Shown here: in pieces, positions 27,635-35,550 of the stretch | How the letters are laid out: each line of letters opens with the position of its first letter | Numbering within the stretch: the stretch's first letter is position 1 | From: DSYU01 sp963827605 | Lineage (GTDB): Bacteria > Chloroflexota > Anaerolineae > Anaerolineales > Anaerolineaceae | Length of the DNA: 64,000 bases | Assembly (NCBI GenBank): GCA_963827605.1 | Contig: CAWHBK010000001.1 | Span: forward strand, 1,612,001-1,676,000 | Direction: 5' to 3' | Notes under the pieces: model-generated | What the model was told of the DNA's origin: nothing | The model's input: the letters and a program-made list of their open reading frames with translations, nothing else | The model's database searches: none | Program-made: the position numbers and the translations under genes

Positions 27635-28393
27635 ATGAAACCGCAATCACGACCGGACCCGGTGCTGCGGGTGCGCGGGCTGGGTGCGACCTTCCCGGGC
27701 GAAAACGGCGGGCTGAAAGCACTAAAAGGGGTAAGTTTTGATTTGTACCCGCAGGAGTTTGTCTGCTTGCTGGGCCCTTCGGGCAGCGGCAAGAGCACCC
27801 TGCTGCGCGTGCTGGCCGGCCTGCTCAAGCCCACCAGCGGTGAGTACGTCTATCCTGGCAAAACCCGCCCTACCATCAGCCTGGTCTTCCAGGATGCCAA
27901 CCTGATGCCCTGGCGCTCGGTGCTTGGCAACATCACATTGCCGCTCGAGCTGCAAGGCGTACCGGCGGAAGAGGCTCACATCCGCGCCATGGACTGGATC
28001 GAACTGGTGGGGCTGCACGGCTTTGAGGATACCTGGCCCGCTGATCTCTCCGGCGGGATGGCGCAGCGGGTTGCAATTGCCCGTTCGCTGGTCCAGGACC
28101 CTGACCTGCTGCTGCTCGACGAGCCTTTTGGCGCGTTGGATGCCCTCACCCGCGAAAAAATGGGCGCCGAGCTGCTCAACCTGTGGCAGACGCGCCGTAA
28201 CACCGTCCTGATGGTGACCCACTCCATCGGCGAGGCTCTGCTGCTCTCCGACCGCGTGCTGGTGTTCACTCCCCGCCCCGGCAGAATCGAGCTGGACCTG
28301 CCGGTCAACCTGCCCCGCCCGCGCCAGGAGGAAGTCCGCTACACCCAGGAGTTTGGAGATCTCGCCCGGAGACTACGGGCAGCGATTAAGTAA
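27635..28393 (+). CDS. ABC transporter ATP-binding protein of the flavin importer
   Basis: 252 residues. Walker A GPSGSGKST, Q-loop VFQDANLMPW, signature LSGGMAQR, Walker B LLLLDEPFGALD and switch His in VTHSIGEAL are intact. It powers the importer formed with the permease and binding protein just upstream (35 bases after the binding-protein stop). ATG 27635 is chosen for GGAAGGG 5 bases ahead; GTG/ATG starts at 27569 or 27608 would overlap the previous gene. RibXY loci do not always encode an ATPase, so its presence here makes a complete importer. Confidence 0.9.
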   Translation: MKPQSRPDPVLRVRGLGATFPGENGGLKALKGVSFDLYPQEFVCLLGPSGSGKSTLLRVLAGLLKPTSGEYVYPGKTRPTISLVFQDANLMPWRSVLGNITLPLELQGVPAEEAHIRAMDWIELVGLHGFEDTWPADLSGGMAQRVAIARSLVQDPDLLLLDEPFGALDALTREKMGAELLNLWQTRRNTVLMVTHSIGEALLLSDRVLVFTPRPGRIELDLPVNLPRPRQEEVRYTQEFGDLARRLRAAIK

Positions 28394-28436
28394 AAAAATG
28401 AGGGCCTGGCTTTGAAAATCCAGGCCCTCATTTTTC
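28392..28436. terminator. Bidirectional terminator
   Basis: ATGAGGGCCTGG (28398-28409) pairs perfectly with CCAGGCCCTCAT (28420-28431), flanked by A-run and T-run. It ends the importer operon and the convergent 28436-29515 gene. Confidence 0.85.
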
Positions 28437-29515
28437 TATAACCGCATCACATGCTTACAGTATTCACATGTAAGGCTGTCCATTCCGCGCAGCACCACCT
28501 GGTTCACCGGCGCGCCGCAGTTAGGACACTGGGTGGGAGCGGCCTTAACCTTCTCCACTTCGGCCGGATCGATCGCCACCGACCGGTCGCTTTTAAGGTC
28601 GCCGCTGCATGCCTGGCCAATCTGGGTTTGCCAGGCGGTGCAGTCCTGCCCATCCAGGTGTAGCCAGGCCTGGTAAAGCGGCGCTCCAGATTTGAACGTG
28701 AACGCCAGGTGATCTTCGTGCCCGAACAGGCCTTTTTTGGTCGCCTGTACTTGCTCGACCAGCGCTACTGGCGCCTCGAACAGCAGCTTTTGCACCTTCT
28801 GCTTTTCGGTTGTAATGAACAACACCTTCTTGGTGGCAATCTCCTGGTTTTGCTCGAAAAGTATACGCTGGTCGGTCAGAAACAGGTAACCCTGCGGGTC
28901 ATCCTTGTCCATCTTCAAATCGCGCGAAAACGTGGCCTTAACCGCCATCACCGCGCCCTCGGTGGGCAACAGGCGGAAAGAACCAGCCGCCGCGGCCCCG
29001 GCAAATATTGCCAGCATCTTGCCGACCTCGTCCAACTGCGCTTTGAATTGGCCAATCTCCGCCTTCAATCCGTCGAAGGCGCCTTCCAGGCCACGCACTA
29101 CCGCCTCAACTTTGCCTTCCAGGAGCTCTACCTGGCTTTCCAGCCGTTCGACAGCCGGTTTCGCCGCCAGCCGGCCGCCCGACCCGACGAGCGGGGTAAA
29201 TTCCTCTTCCAATGGCCGCAGCTCCTTAACCAGGCCTGGGGCCTGGCGTTCGATCTCATACACCACCTTAGGGCGCGTCATGTTCCATTGACGGGTAAAG
29301 CCCTCGGCCTTTTCCTCGAAGCCCTTCCCAAATACATAACCTCGCGCGCGTAATTCCTGGATGCAGGGTCGCAGGCTCTTCACCTTTGTGTCCTGATCTT
29401 CCACCTGGTCGCGCACCTTACCCAGGCGGACATCGGATTGCAGTACTGCGATCTTTCCCTTTAGTTCATCGATCCGTTCCAGCATTTGTTGTTCGGGGGT
29501 TTTCGGTTCGGTCAT
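28436..29515 (-). CDS. Coiled-coil, GRAM/PH-like and zinc-ribbon protein of unknown function
   Basis: 359 residues. Residues 1-75 and 125-175 are charged heptad-rich coiled coils. Residues ~195-310 look like a beta-rich domain (GYLFLTDQRILFEQ), as seen in GRAM or PH-like lipid/protein-binding modules. The C terminus (~330-357) is a zinc ribbon CPNC-x18-CEYC. No membrane helix. I do not recognise a named family; a scaffold or ligand-binding role is possible. It stands alone, with a 78-base gap to holB. Confidence 0.6.
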   Translation of the reverse strand: MTEPKTPEQQMLERIDELKGKIAVLQSDVRLGKVRDQVEDQDTKVKSLRPCIQELRARGYVFGKGFEEKAEGFTRQWNMTRPKVVYEIERQAPGLVKELRPLEEEFTPLVGSGGRLAAKPAVERLESQVELLEGKVEAVVRGLEGAFDGLKAEIGQFKAQLDEVGKMLAIFAGAAAAGSFRLLPTEGAVMAVKATFSRDLKMDKDDPQGYLFLTDQRILFEQNQEIATKKVLFITTEKQKVQKLLFEAPVALVEQVQATKKGLFGHEDHLAFTFKSGAPLYQAWLHLDGQDCTAWQTQIGQACSGDLKSDRSVAIDPAEVEKVKAAPTQCPNCGAPVNQVVLRGMDSLTCEYCKHVMRL

Positions 29516-29592
29516 GGTTTATTCCTATGGTTAAAATAGTGATTGGCCAATCAGTCAATCAGAGATCAGGGTAAAAGGAGATAACATCGCGT

Positions 29593-30594
29593 TCAATTGG
29601 TCTCTTCTATGTTTATCCGCGGCCAATCCATCAACAGCACCTCGGTAAGCAGGCGGGCATTCAGGTTGCTGTCCAGGCGGGCGATTGAGTGCTCTAGCGC
29701 AGAAATCTGCGCGCGAGCCGCCGGCAGGTCGATATGTTGAGACAGTTCGTTAATTTGGGCTTCCATATCCAGGTTCAACAGGGGTAAATCCGGGCTGGCG
29801 CAGCGCAGCATCAGGTCGCGCCAGAAAGACAGCCAGACCTGGTATGCTCCGCGCACCGCTTCCCGGTCGCGCGCCATGGCCTCCGCATACGTAAAGCGCT
29901 CGCGTATATTCGCGCCCAGCATATTGATCAGGTCTTCAATCAATACCCGGCGCTGTTCCATCTGGCCCAGGTCATCCTTCAGCCGCAGCGCGTATCCCAG
30001 CCGCCCGCCGGAAAGATGCGCCAGCAGCCGCGCGTCGGTGGGCGCCATCCGGCGGCTTTCCAGCTCCTGCTGCAAGCCGTCCAACGGCATGGGACGCAGG
30101 CGCAGCACCTCGCAGCGCGAAACGATTGTCGGCAGCAGGGCCTCTGCCGAATCGGCAGTCAGAAGCATGATCACCTGCCTGGGCGCCTCTTCCAGCGTCT
30201 TGAGCAGCGCGTTCTGAGCGTTCTGGTTGGCCTCCTGGAAACGCAGCAGCAGCGCCACCCGGTAATGGGCTTCATACGGCGTCAGCGAAAGGGCATGCTG
30301 GGCCTCTCGTACCTGCTCGACCTTCAGGATGCCGCCCTCTTTCTCGGCCTGGAGGATGGAGAGATCGCTGTGTTGTAGGGCAGCCGTCTGGCGGCAGATG
30401 CGGCACTGCCCGCAGAAATCGCCGGGCGCGGGTGGGTTGAGGCAGTTCAGCGCCTGAGCGAGCTGCACCGCCAGTGTCCGCCGCCCAACTCCTGGCGGGC
30501 CGGTGAAAAGGTATGCGTGCCGAATATCTCCGCTGCTCAAATGCCCGCGCAGCAGGTTAACGGCCCAGTCGTGACCGCGAATACTCCAGCTCAA
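29593..30594 (-). CDS. holB: DNA polymerase III delta' subunit
   Basis: 333 residues, AAA+ clamp-loader subunit. GPPGVGRRT (32-40), a zinc site Cys51, Cys61, Cys64, Cys67 (CGQCRIC), ILKVEQVREAQ, LLKTLEEAP and the arginine-finger-type IVSRCE are visible. The Walker A lysine is replaced by Arg (GVGRRT), which is common in delta' subunits that do not hydrolyse ATP. Delta' helps open and load the sliding clamp in DNA replication. Its start overlaps the HIT gene stop by 4 bases, and it is the last gene of a four-gene overlapping set. Confidence 0.9.
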   Translation of the reverse strand: MSWSIRGHDWAVNLLRGHLSSGDIRHAYLFTGPPGVGRRTLAVQLAQALNCLNPPAPGDFCGQCRICRQTAALQHSDLSILQAEKEGGILKVEQVREAQHALSLTPYEAHYRVALLLRFQEANQNAQNALLKTLEEAPRQVIMLLTADSAEALLPTIVSRCEVLRLRPMPLDGLQQELESRRMAPTDARLLAHLSGGRLGYALRLKDDLGQMEQRRVLIEDLINMLGANIRERFTYAEAMARDREAVRGAYQVWLSFWRDLMLRCASPDLPLLNLDMEAQINELSQHIDLPAARAQISALEHSIARLDSNLNARLLTEVLLMDWPRINIEETN

Positions 30595-30986
30595 CTGTTT
30601 TCCCTCCTGGCCTGATCGGATATCAGGTGGAAATGAAGCACAGGCGCTTCCTGGTAGGCCCCGCCGTTGGCAATCAGGCGATATCCGCCGGCTGCCAAAT
30701 CCAGCTCACGCACCAGGCTTTGCACCGTTTCCATCAGGTCGCGCAAAAAATCGCTGTCTTCGGGCGGGAGGTCCAGCAGGGATGCGTACGCCTGCTTTGG
30801 CACCAGCAGGATGTGCACCGGGTAGCTCGGGCTGGGGTGATCGAATGCCAGCAGCGTTGGGGTTTCACGCAAGCGTTTGAGGGGTATGGCGAAACTCATC
30901 GTTCGCAGTCCAAAGCGGAGCAGCGCCCCCACCCAACGTGCTCGGGCCAGCCGGAAGAAGATCCTGCGCCATTTCGCATTGCTCAC
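30591..30986 (-). CDS. HIT-family protein
   Basis: 131 residues from GTG 30986, which overlaps the stop of the upstream flavoprotein (GTGA). The HIT fold is shown by FDHPSPSYPVHILLVPK and GGAYQEAPVLHFHLIS. The His triad is partial: the last two histidines (L-H-F-H) are present but the first is Val, so nucleotide hydrolase activity may still exist through the middle His. An N-terminal basic extension (ARARWVGALLRFGLRT) precedes the domain. Later ATG 30899 is an alternative start. Coupled to holB by a 4-base overlap. Confidence 0.8.
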   Translation of the reverse strand: MSNAKWRRIFFRLARARWVGALLRFGLRTMSFAIPLKRLRETPTLLAFDHPSPSYPVHILLVPKQAYASLLDLPPEDSDFLRDLMETVQSLVRELDLAAGGYRLIANGGAYQEAPVLHFHLISDQARRENS

Positions 30987-31639
30987 TGTGCCAAAGCCGC
31001 TGCCATATTCTGCACCAACGGGGCAATCCGCTGGCGGACATCCTCCCAATCATGCTGGATGTCGACGAAAATTGAATCAGCGGGCTTTTCAATGGAACGA
31101 ATCCCAAAGGTCACCCCGTTGGGCCACCGGGTACCAGCGCCAATCACGCGCATGGAGACGGAACCGAGCGCCATTGACACCGGCTCGACCAGCGTGCGGT
31201 GATAGTACGCCAGCACCTCATCTGTGCCCTGCTGCCCGCCGTGCCCAATCACTCCAGCCGGTTTCTGGTGCAGCGGGAAGCGGTAACTGGAATTCGCGGA
31301 CCAGTGCAGGAAGGCGATTTCCTCCATCTTTTCGAACAGCATCATCAGCTTGGAAGGCAGCGGGGCATAATGCGGCACCACCACGAAAATGCCGTCCGCG
31401 GCGACCATCTTCTCGAACACCTGGTTGAAGGCTTCATCCCGCGCGCAGCGCTGCGGTCCAAAGCACTGTCCACACATCCGGCAGGGTTTCAACTCATAAT
31501 CGATCAGCGGGATAATCTCGACCATAGCATCTGGAAGCACATCGCACAGCAGTTCGCGGACCAGCTCGCAGGCGTGGACTGAAGCACTGTGCTCTCTGGC
31601 CACATCAATATTGGCAGCGGAAATGCAGGCAATCTTCAT
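30983..31639 (-). CDS. Iron-sulfur flavoprotein / NADPH-dependent FMN reductase family
   Basis: 218 residues. A flavodoxin-like fold begins MKIACIS and continues with a four-cysteine cluster CRMCGQCFGPQRC (CxxCxxC-x5-C), as in the Isf iron-sulfur flavoproteins, and PHYAPLPSKLMMLFEKME as FMN-binding surface. It likely moves electrons between FMN and a small iron-sulfur centre. Physiological partner unknown; in archaea Isf links ferredoxin to oxygen or CO2-type acceptors. Start 31639 overlaps the DfsB gene stop by 4 bases (ATGA). Confidence 0.8.
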   Translation of the reverse strand: MKIACISAANIDVAREHSASVHACELVRELLCDVLPDAMVEIIPLIDYELKPCRMCGQCFGPQRCARDEAFNQVFEKMVAADGIFVVVPHYAPLPSKLMMLFEKMEEIAFLHWSANSSYRFPLHQKPAGVIGHGGQQGTDEVLAYYHRTLVEPVSMALGSVSMRVIGAGTRWPNGVTFGIRSIEKPADSIFVDIQHDWEDVRQRIAPLVQNMAAALAQ

Positions 31640-32136
31640 GCGTGGTTCCTCGAGGCGTTTTGGATCTGGGTTTTGGCCCAGTAATAATGGTTGCAGGTAT
31701 TGGCAGCCGCCCAATCCGCCAGTCGTTCGCCGTTCAGCCAGCGGTAACGGTCGGGTGTAAACAGTTCCTCTTCCGACATCCCCTCCAGCAGCGCCACGAT
31801 TTCCTGATAGGAGGCAGACGACTTTGCCCGCACCTCCTCTAAGGGTTCATCACGGTATTGGTCAAAGATCCGCTGGTTGAGCTTATCCAACTCTCGCCAG
31901 GTAAGCCCTGGGGCGGGCGTTTCAGGCGTCTCACCGCGCAGCCCGGCTTTGTACCAACCGATGAAGCGCTGCTCCCAATCCATCAGGTGGGCCAGTACAT
32001 CTTTGACCGACCACTCTCCGATGGCTCCAACCTGCACCAATTCTTCCGCACTAAATACGGCCAGGTTCTTCTCCAATCGTCTGCGCTGCGCGCGAATATC
32101 TTCTACCAGGGCCGCTTTCGTGGCGTGTTTGGTCAT
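31636..32136 (-). CDS. ClbS/DfsB-family four-helix-bundle protein
   Basis: 166 residues from ATG 32136, with GGAGGT 6 bases ahead. The pattern LVEDIRAQRRRLE, WSVKDVLAHLMDWEQRFIGWY and WAAANTCNHYYWAKTQI fits the DinB-like ClbS/DfsB group. ClbS protects against colibactin in E. coli, but the group is broad and that role is not implied here. It is the first gene of a four-gene overlapping minus-strand set and divergent from lexA. A damage-response link is suggested only by that neighbour. Confidence 0.8.
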   Translation of the reverse strand: MTKHATKAALVEDIRAQRRRLEKNLAVFSAEELVQVGAIGEWSVKDVLAHLMDWEQRFIGWYKAGLRGETPETPAPGLTWRELDKLNQRIFDQYRDEPLEEVRAKSSASYQEIVALLEGMSEEELFTPDRYRWLNGERLADWAAANTCNHYYWAKTQIQNASRNHA

Positions 32137-32258
32137 AAAACCTCCAGGAACAAAACTACCGGGTACGACTAGGATGAGTATATCATAGTGAGAAGGGTGA
32201 GAATCCGCCAATCAGGGGCAGACAGTGACAGGACCAGGTCCAAAATAGGGATTGCATA

Positions 32259-32298
32259 TTGACATTATCAGTATTCTTGCTATGATAGTTCGTAGAAC
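32259..32298 (+). promoter_or_regulatory. lexA promoter with overlapping operator
   Basis: Perfect TTGACA (32259-32264) and TATGAT (32281-32286), 16 bases apart. GTTC-GTA-GAAC (32288-32298) is an inverted repeat sitting at the transcription start, consistent with self-repression by LexA. Confidence 0.65.
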
Positions 32299-32326
32299 AT
32301 ATTTTCAAAAAATCCTGGAGGGGGTT

Positions 32327-33052
32327 ATGGCCAGAGCACTAGACCCAAAAAAATACCACGATTTACTGACCTTTCTACAGGCTTATTTTGCCAGGTACTC
32401 CGCTGTGCCAACCTATGACGAAATGGTGGTTGGCGCGGGTTTATCTTCGAAATGCCTGCCTGGCCGGTATTTGGAGTGGCTGCGTGTGGATGGGATGGTC
32501 TTGTTTGAACCGGGCAAGCCGCGCACCCTCCGCCTGACTGACAAGGGCCGGAGCTATCCGAACCGCCCGCAGCAGCGCGTGGCGGCGTATGTCAGCAAGA
32601 CTGCCCGCATCAATGCCGCCGCGGTGGAGCGCCGGTTGCAGCTGCCCGTAGTAGGGCGTACCTTTGCCGGGCAGACCACCCCCATCCCCAACACTGACTT
32701 CTCTACCTTTGACGAATTCACGACCATTGAGGTGAGTGAGGACGTGCTGCCGCCGCGGGCCAAACGCGGTAATTACTTTGTGCTGGAAGTGCGCGGGGAC
32801 TCGATGATTGAGGCCGGGATTTTTGACGGTGACTACGTTATCTGCCGCAAGAGTGAGACGGCTCAGAATAATGAAATGGTTGTCGCTTTACTAACCGACT
32901 CGAACGAGACGACCCTAAAATACTTCTATCGCGAGAGCGACCATATCCGCTTGCAGCCCGCCAACAGCACCATGCAGCCAATCCTGATCCACGATACCAC
33001 CCACTTGATTGTCCAGGGCGTGGTCGTACAGGTTGTCCACTGCCGTGAGTAG
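32327..33052 (+). CDS. lexA: LexA-type repressor (S24 self-cleaving)
   Basis: 241 residues from ATG 32327 with GGAGGGGG ahead. The N-terminal ~75 residues form a winged-helix-like DNA-binding domain, the cleavage site is FAGQ (Ala114-Gly115), and the Ser159/Lys198 dyad lies in GDSM and TLKYF. RecA-stimulated self-cleavage would release SOS genes. The N-terminal domain differs from the E. coli type (no standard LexA helix pattern), and the linker with VVAAYVSKTARI is longer. The operator at 32288-32298 supports autoregulation. Other S24 repressors are an alternative. Confidence 0.85.
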   Translation: MARALDPKKYHDLLTFLQAYFARYSAVPTYDEMVVGAGLSSKCLPGRYLEWLRVDGMVLFEPGKPRTLRLTDKGRSYPNRPQQRVAAYVSKTARINAAAVERRLQLPVVGRTFAGQTTPIPNTDFSTFDEFTTIEVSEDVLPPRAKRGNYFVLEVRGDSMIEAGIFDGDYVICRKSETAQNNEMVVALLTDSNETTLKYFYRESDHIRLQPANSTMQPILIHDTTHLIVQGVVVQVVHCRE

Positions 33053-33073
33053 TGCGGGAAGAGATGTCCGTTA

Positions 33074-33112
33074 AAAACAGGAGGGATGGCCGCTGGCTAT
33101 CCCTCCTGTTTT
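33074..33112. terminator. Bidirectional terminator
   Basis: AAAACAGGAGGGAT (33074-33087) pairs with ATCCCTCCTGTTTT (33099-33112). It separates lexA from the convergent GH1 gene. Confidence 0.85.
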
Positions 33113-33134
33113 ATTCAATGAGAGAGTGATGTTT

Positions 33135-34550
33135 TTATGCGCTAACCACGCAATTTTCCTGGATCACGCGCCGCAAATAGCCCGCGCTGTCCTTCAGAAT
33201 GCGCGCCTGGGTTTTGTAATCCACATAAACAATCCCGAAGCGTTTGTTATAGCCGTGCGCCCATTCAAAATTATCCAAAAGCGACCAGACGAAGTAGCCG
33301 CGCAGTGGGACACCGTCCGAGATAGCCCGGCGCGCAGAGTCGAAATGCTCTTTGAAGTACTCCACCCGTCGTTCGTCGTGGACGGCGCCATCGTTCACCT
33401 GGTCGGCAAAAGCCGCGCCGTTTTCAGTGATATAAATAGCCCGCGGATGATACTGCCGCTGTAACCCAACCAGCAGCTCGCGCAGGCCGTCCGGCATCAC
33501 CGGCCAGCCCATTTCGGTGACCTCGTAGCCCGCCGCAATCATCTCCTCCGCAGTCAGAGTTCCCACTCCATACGGATTGACATCCGCGCTAACCGCGCGG
33601 GCAAAGCGGTTACTATAATAGTTGACGCCCAGGAAATCGATGGGGGTCGCGATGGTTTCCATGTCACCTGGCTCGATTACCGGCGCCGCATCGTCATAGA
33701 AGGTCAGCATGTCCGAGGGATAGCCGCGGCCAAAAAGCGGGTCCAGGAACCAACGGTTAAGATGACCATTCCCCACGCGCGCGGCTTGCTGGTCGGCGGG
33801 CATGCTGGAAGCGGGATAGGACAGGCTCAGGTTGAGGGTGATGCCTGCCTGGGCATCCGGCCACAGCGCGCGCAGCACCGCGACGGCCCTTCCGTGTGAA
33901 ATCAGTGCATTGTGCGCAACCTGGTTGGCAGTCGGCAGCGAGTGCAAACCCGGCGCGTGTCGCCCAAAATAATGACCCACATAGGCAAACACATGCGGCT
34001 CGTTCAGGGTTATCCAGTTTTTCACCCGGTCGCCCAGGCGCTGGGCGACCACTTCGGTATAGCGAGCAAAGCGGTCTACAATAGCCCGGTTTCCCCAGCC
34101 GCCTTTTTCCTGCAGCGCCTGCGGCAGATCCCAATGGTACAGGGTGACGAACGGCTGGATCCCGGCTTCAAACAGGGCATCCACCAGCCGGTCATAGAAA
34201 TCCAGCCCGCGCTCATTAACCGCCCCTTCCCCATCCGGAAGCACCCGCGGCCACGAGATTGAAAAGCGGTAAGCCTTCAGCCCCAGCGACTTCATCAGCG
34301 CCACATCGTCCTGCCAGCGGTGATAATGGTCATCGGCGATATCGCCGGTGTCGCCGTTGGTCACATTACCAGGCACCCGGCTGAAACTATCCCAGATCGA
34401 AGGTCCCTTGCCATCTTCGTCCCAGGCTCCCTCGATCTGATATGAGGCTGTTGCCGCGCCCCAGACAAACCCGGCCGGGAAAGGCGTTTGCGCGCCGCGG
34501 CTTGCCTCTTGTTTACCCACCTGTTGTTCTCGCTCTGTTTTCTCGTCCAT
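33135..34550 (-). CDS. GH1 beta-glucosidase
   Basis: 471 residues from ATG 34550. The clan A barrel has FVWGAATASYQIEGA at the start, the acid/base glutamate in TLNEPH (~residue 178) and the nucleophile glutamate in YITENGAA (~384), plus SLLDNFEW near the C terminus. It hydrolyses terminal beta-glucosides or beta-galactosides, and has no signal peptide, so it works on imported oligosaccharides. An in-frame TTG-type start 21 bases further up is possible. It is separated from the NiSOD genes by a perfect palindrome. Confidence 0.92.
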   Translation of the reverse strand: MDEKTEREQQVGKQEASRGAQTPFPAGFVWGAATASYQIEGAWDEDGKGPSIWDSFSRVPGNVTNGDTGDIADDHYHRWQDDVALMKSLGLKAYRFSISWPRVLPDGEGAVNERGLDFYDRLVDALFEAGIQPFVTLYHWDLPQALQEKGGWGNRAIVDRFARYTEVVAQRLGDRVKNWITLNEPHVFAYVGHYFGRHAPGLHSLPTANQVAHNALISHGRAVAVLRALWPDAQAGITLNLSLSYPASSMPADQQAARVGNGHLNRWFLDPLFGRGYPSDMLTFYDDAAPVIEPGDMETIATPIDFLGVNYYSNRFARAVSADVNPYGVGTLTAEEMIAAGYEVTEMGWPVMPDGLRELLVGLQRQYHPRAIYITENGAAFADQVNDGAVHDERRVEYFKEHFDSARRAISDGVPLRGYFVWSLLDNFEWAHGYNKRFGIVYVDYKTQARILKDSAGYLRRVIQENCVVSA

Positions 34551-34578
34551 AGAATAATTATAAACCAACAAAGAATCA

Positions 34579-34621
34579 TACAGGATTGGTTTCCCGGCTA
34601 AGCCGGGAAACCAATCCTGTA
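34579..34621. repeat. Perfect 21-bp inverted repeat with one central base
   Basis: TACAGGATTGGTTTCCCGGCT and its exact complement meet at a single base, giving a 43-base palindrome directly after the sodX stop. It may act as a terminator for the NiSOD operon, although the T-tract is poor. Confidence 0.75.
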
Positions 34622-34626
34622 AATAA

Positions 34627-34926
34627 TTATCTCCGGGCGAAATGCCAGATCACTTTTCCCTGTACCTGCGTGCGAGGAATTGCCCCAAATATACGGCTGT
34701 CGTTACTATAAGCATCCAGGCCCATCACATAAAGCGAGTGGCCCCCGTCTTCCAGCCGTTCGATCCGCTTAATCAGGCGACCCAGCCGCGCGTGCTGGAA
34801 GACGACCACGTCGCCCGGACGGAACCCTTGCCATAGGACGGGGATCTTTGAAACCAGCACAAAATCCCCATCCTGATAAAGTGGGGCCAGGCTGTGACCG
34901 TTGACCTTGATGATGCGCAGCAGCAT
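34627..34926 (-). CDS. sodX: NiSOD maturation protease, S26 signal-peptidase-like
   Basis: 99 residues. Single catalytic Ser12 in GHSLAP and Lys53 in LIKRIE match the Ser-Lys dyad of S26 peptidases, with GDVVVFQHARLG between. It has no evident membrane anchor beyond the short hydrophobic start. It directly follows the NiSOD gene (9-base gap) and fits SodX, which removes the NiSOD leader to expose His1 for nickel binding. Adjacent placement makes this assignment far stronger than sequence alone. Confidence 0.9.
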   Translation of the reverse strand: MLLRIIKVNGHSLAPLYQDGDFVLVSKIPVLWQGFRPGDVVVFQHARLGRLIKRIERLEDGGHSLYVMGLDAYSNDSRIFGAIPRTQVQGKVIWHFARR

Positions 34927-34935
34927 ACGTTCCGC

Positions 34936-35436
34936 TTAGAGCACCGGATGTATGATCTCTTCACCGGGTTTATAGGGCGCTTTCACCCGCTTGGTCGGCA
35001 CGCCCTTGGTTTCCCAGAATATTTCGGCAAACCGGTTGACCGCGGTCAATAAATCCATTGCTACCTGGCGGTCGGCGGTCTGGCGGCTCTTGGAGGCAAG
35101 CTGATAAATCTTTTGCTCCAGCCCAGGCAGCTCAGGGAATTTATCCAGCTGCTCCTTCTTGATATAGTCGCCAAAGATCACCCGCACCTCGCGCTTGACG
35201 ATCTCGGCATGCTCTTCTTTGACCAGGATATAGCGCGGCATGTTGTTGACGTAATCCAGCATATCTGGCGTGTGGCTTTGTTTCAAATCCGTCATCAGAT
35301 CAATCATGCGGATCACCGTCAGCGCGCCAATCTGCGCCATGTGCGGGTCGTAAATGCCGCAGGGAATATCACAATGCGCCTGCGCCTTCTCGAAATGAAA
35401 CAAACGATCCAATGTTTGAAGCACCTTGAACAGCAT
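34936..35436 (-). CDS. sodN: Nickel superoxide dismutase
   Basis: 166 residues from ATG 35436 (AAGGAGAG 6 bases ahead). A 20-residue leader ends in KAQA and is followed by the nickel-hook HCDIPCGIYDP (His21, Cys22, Cys26, Tyr29 of the precursor; His1, Cys2, Cys6, Tyr9 after processing). Four helices follow. It converts superoxide to oxygen and peroxide; the peroxide could be handled by the peroxiredoxin at 3448-4257. It is co-transcribed with sodX. Nickel need also fits the LarA-like gene. Confidence 0.95.
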   Translation of the reverse strand: MLFKVLQTLDRLFHFEKAQAHCDIPCGIYDPHMAQIGALTVIRMIDLMTDLKQSHTPDMLDYVNNMPRYILVKEEHAEIVKREVRVIFGDYIKKEQLDKFPELPGLEQKIYQLASKSRQTADRQVAMDLLTAVNRFAEIFWETKGVPTKRVKAPYKPGEEIIHPVL

Positions 35437-35550
35437 GGTTTCTCTCCTTGAGAAATTTGTAGATATGGAAATGAACCGCCCCTCCATATATCCTCCATAT
35501 TAATGACCAGCAAGGTGCTTTGTCAAGGAAAAAATGACGCGTGTCGAGGG

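Noticed and set aside
31636..32136. Colibactin-type toxin resistance gene
   Set aside because: Membership in the ClbS/DfsB group does not show that function; no toxin genes are nearby.
34579..34621. Insertion-sequence end or MITE
   Set aside because: No target-site duplication or transposase was found, and the position after a stop suits a terminator.
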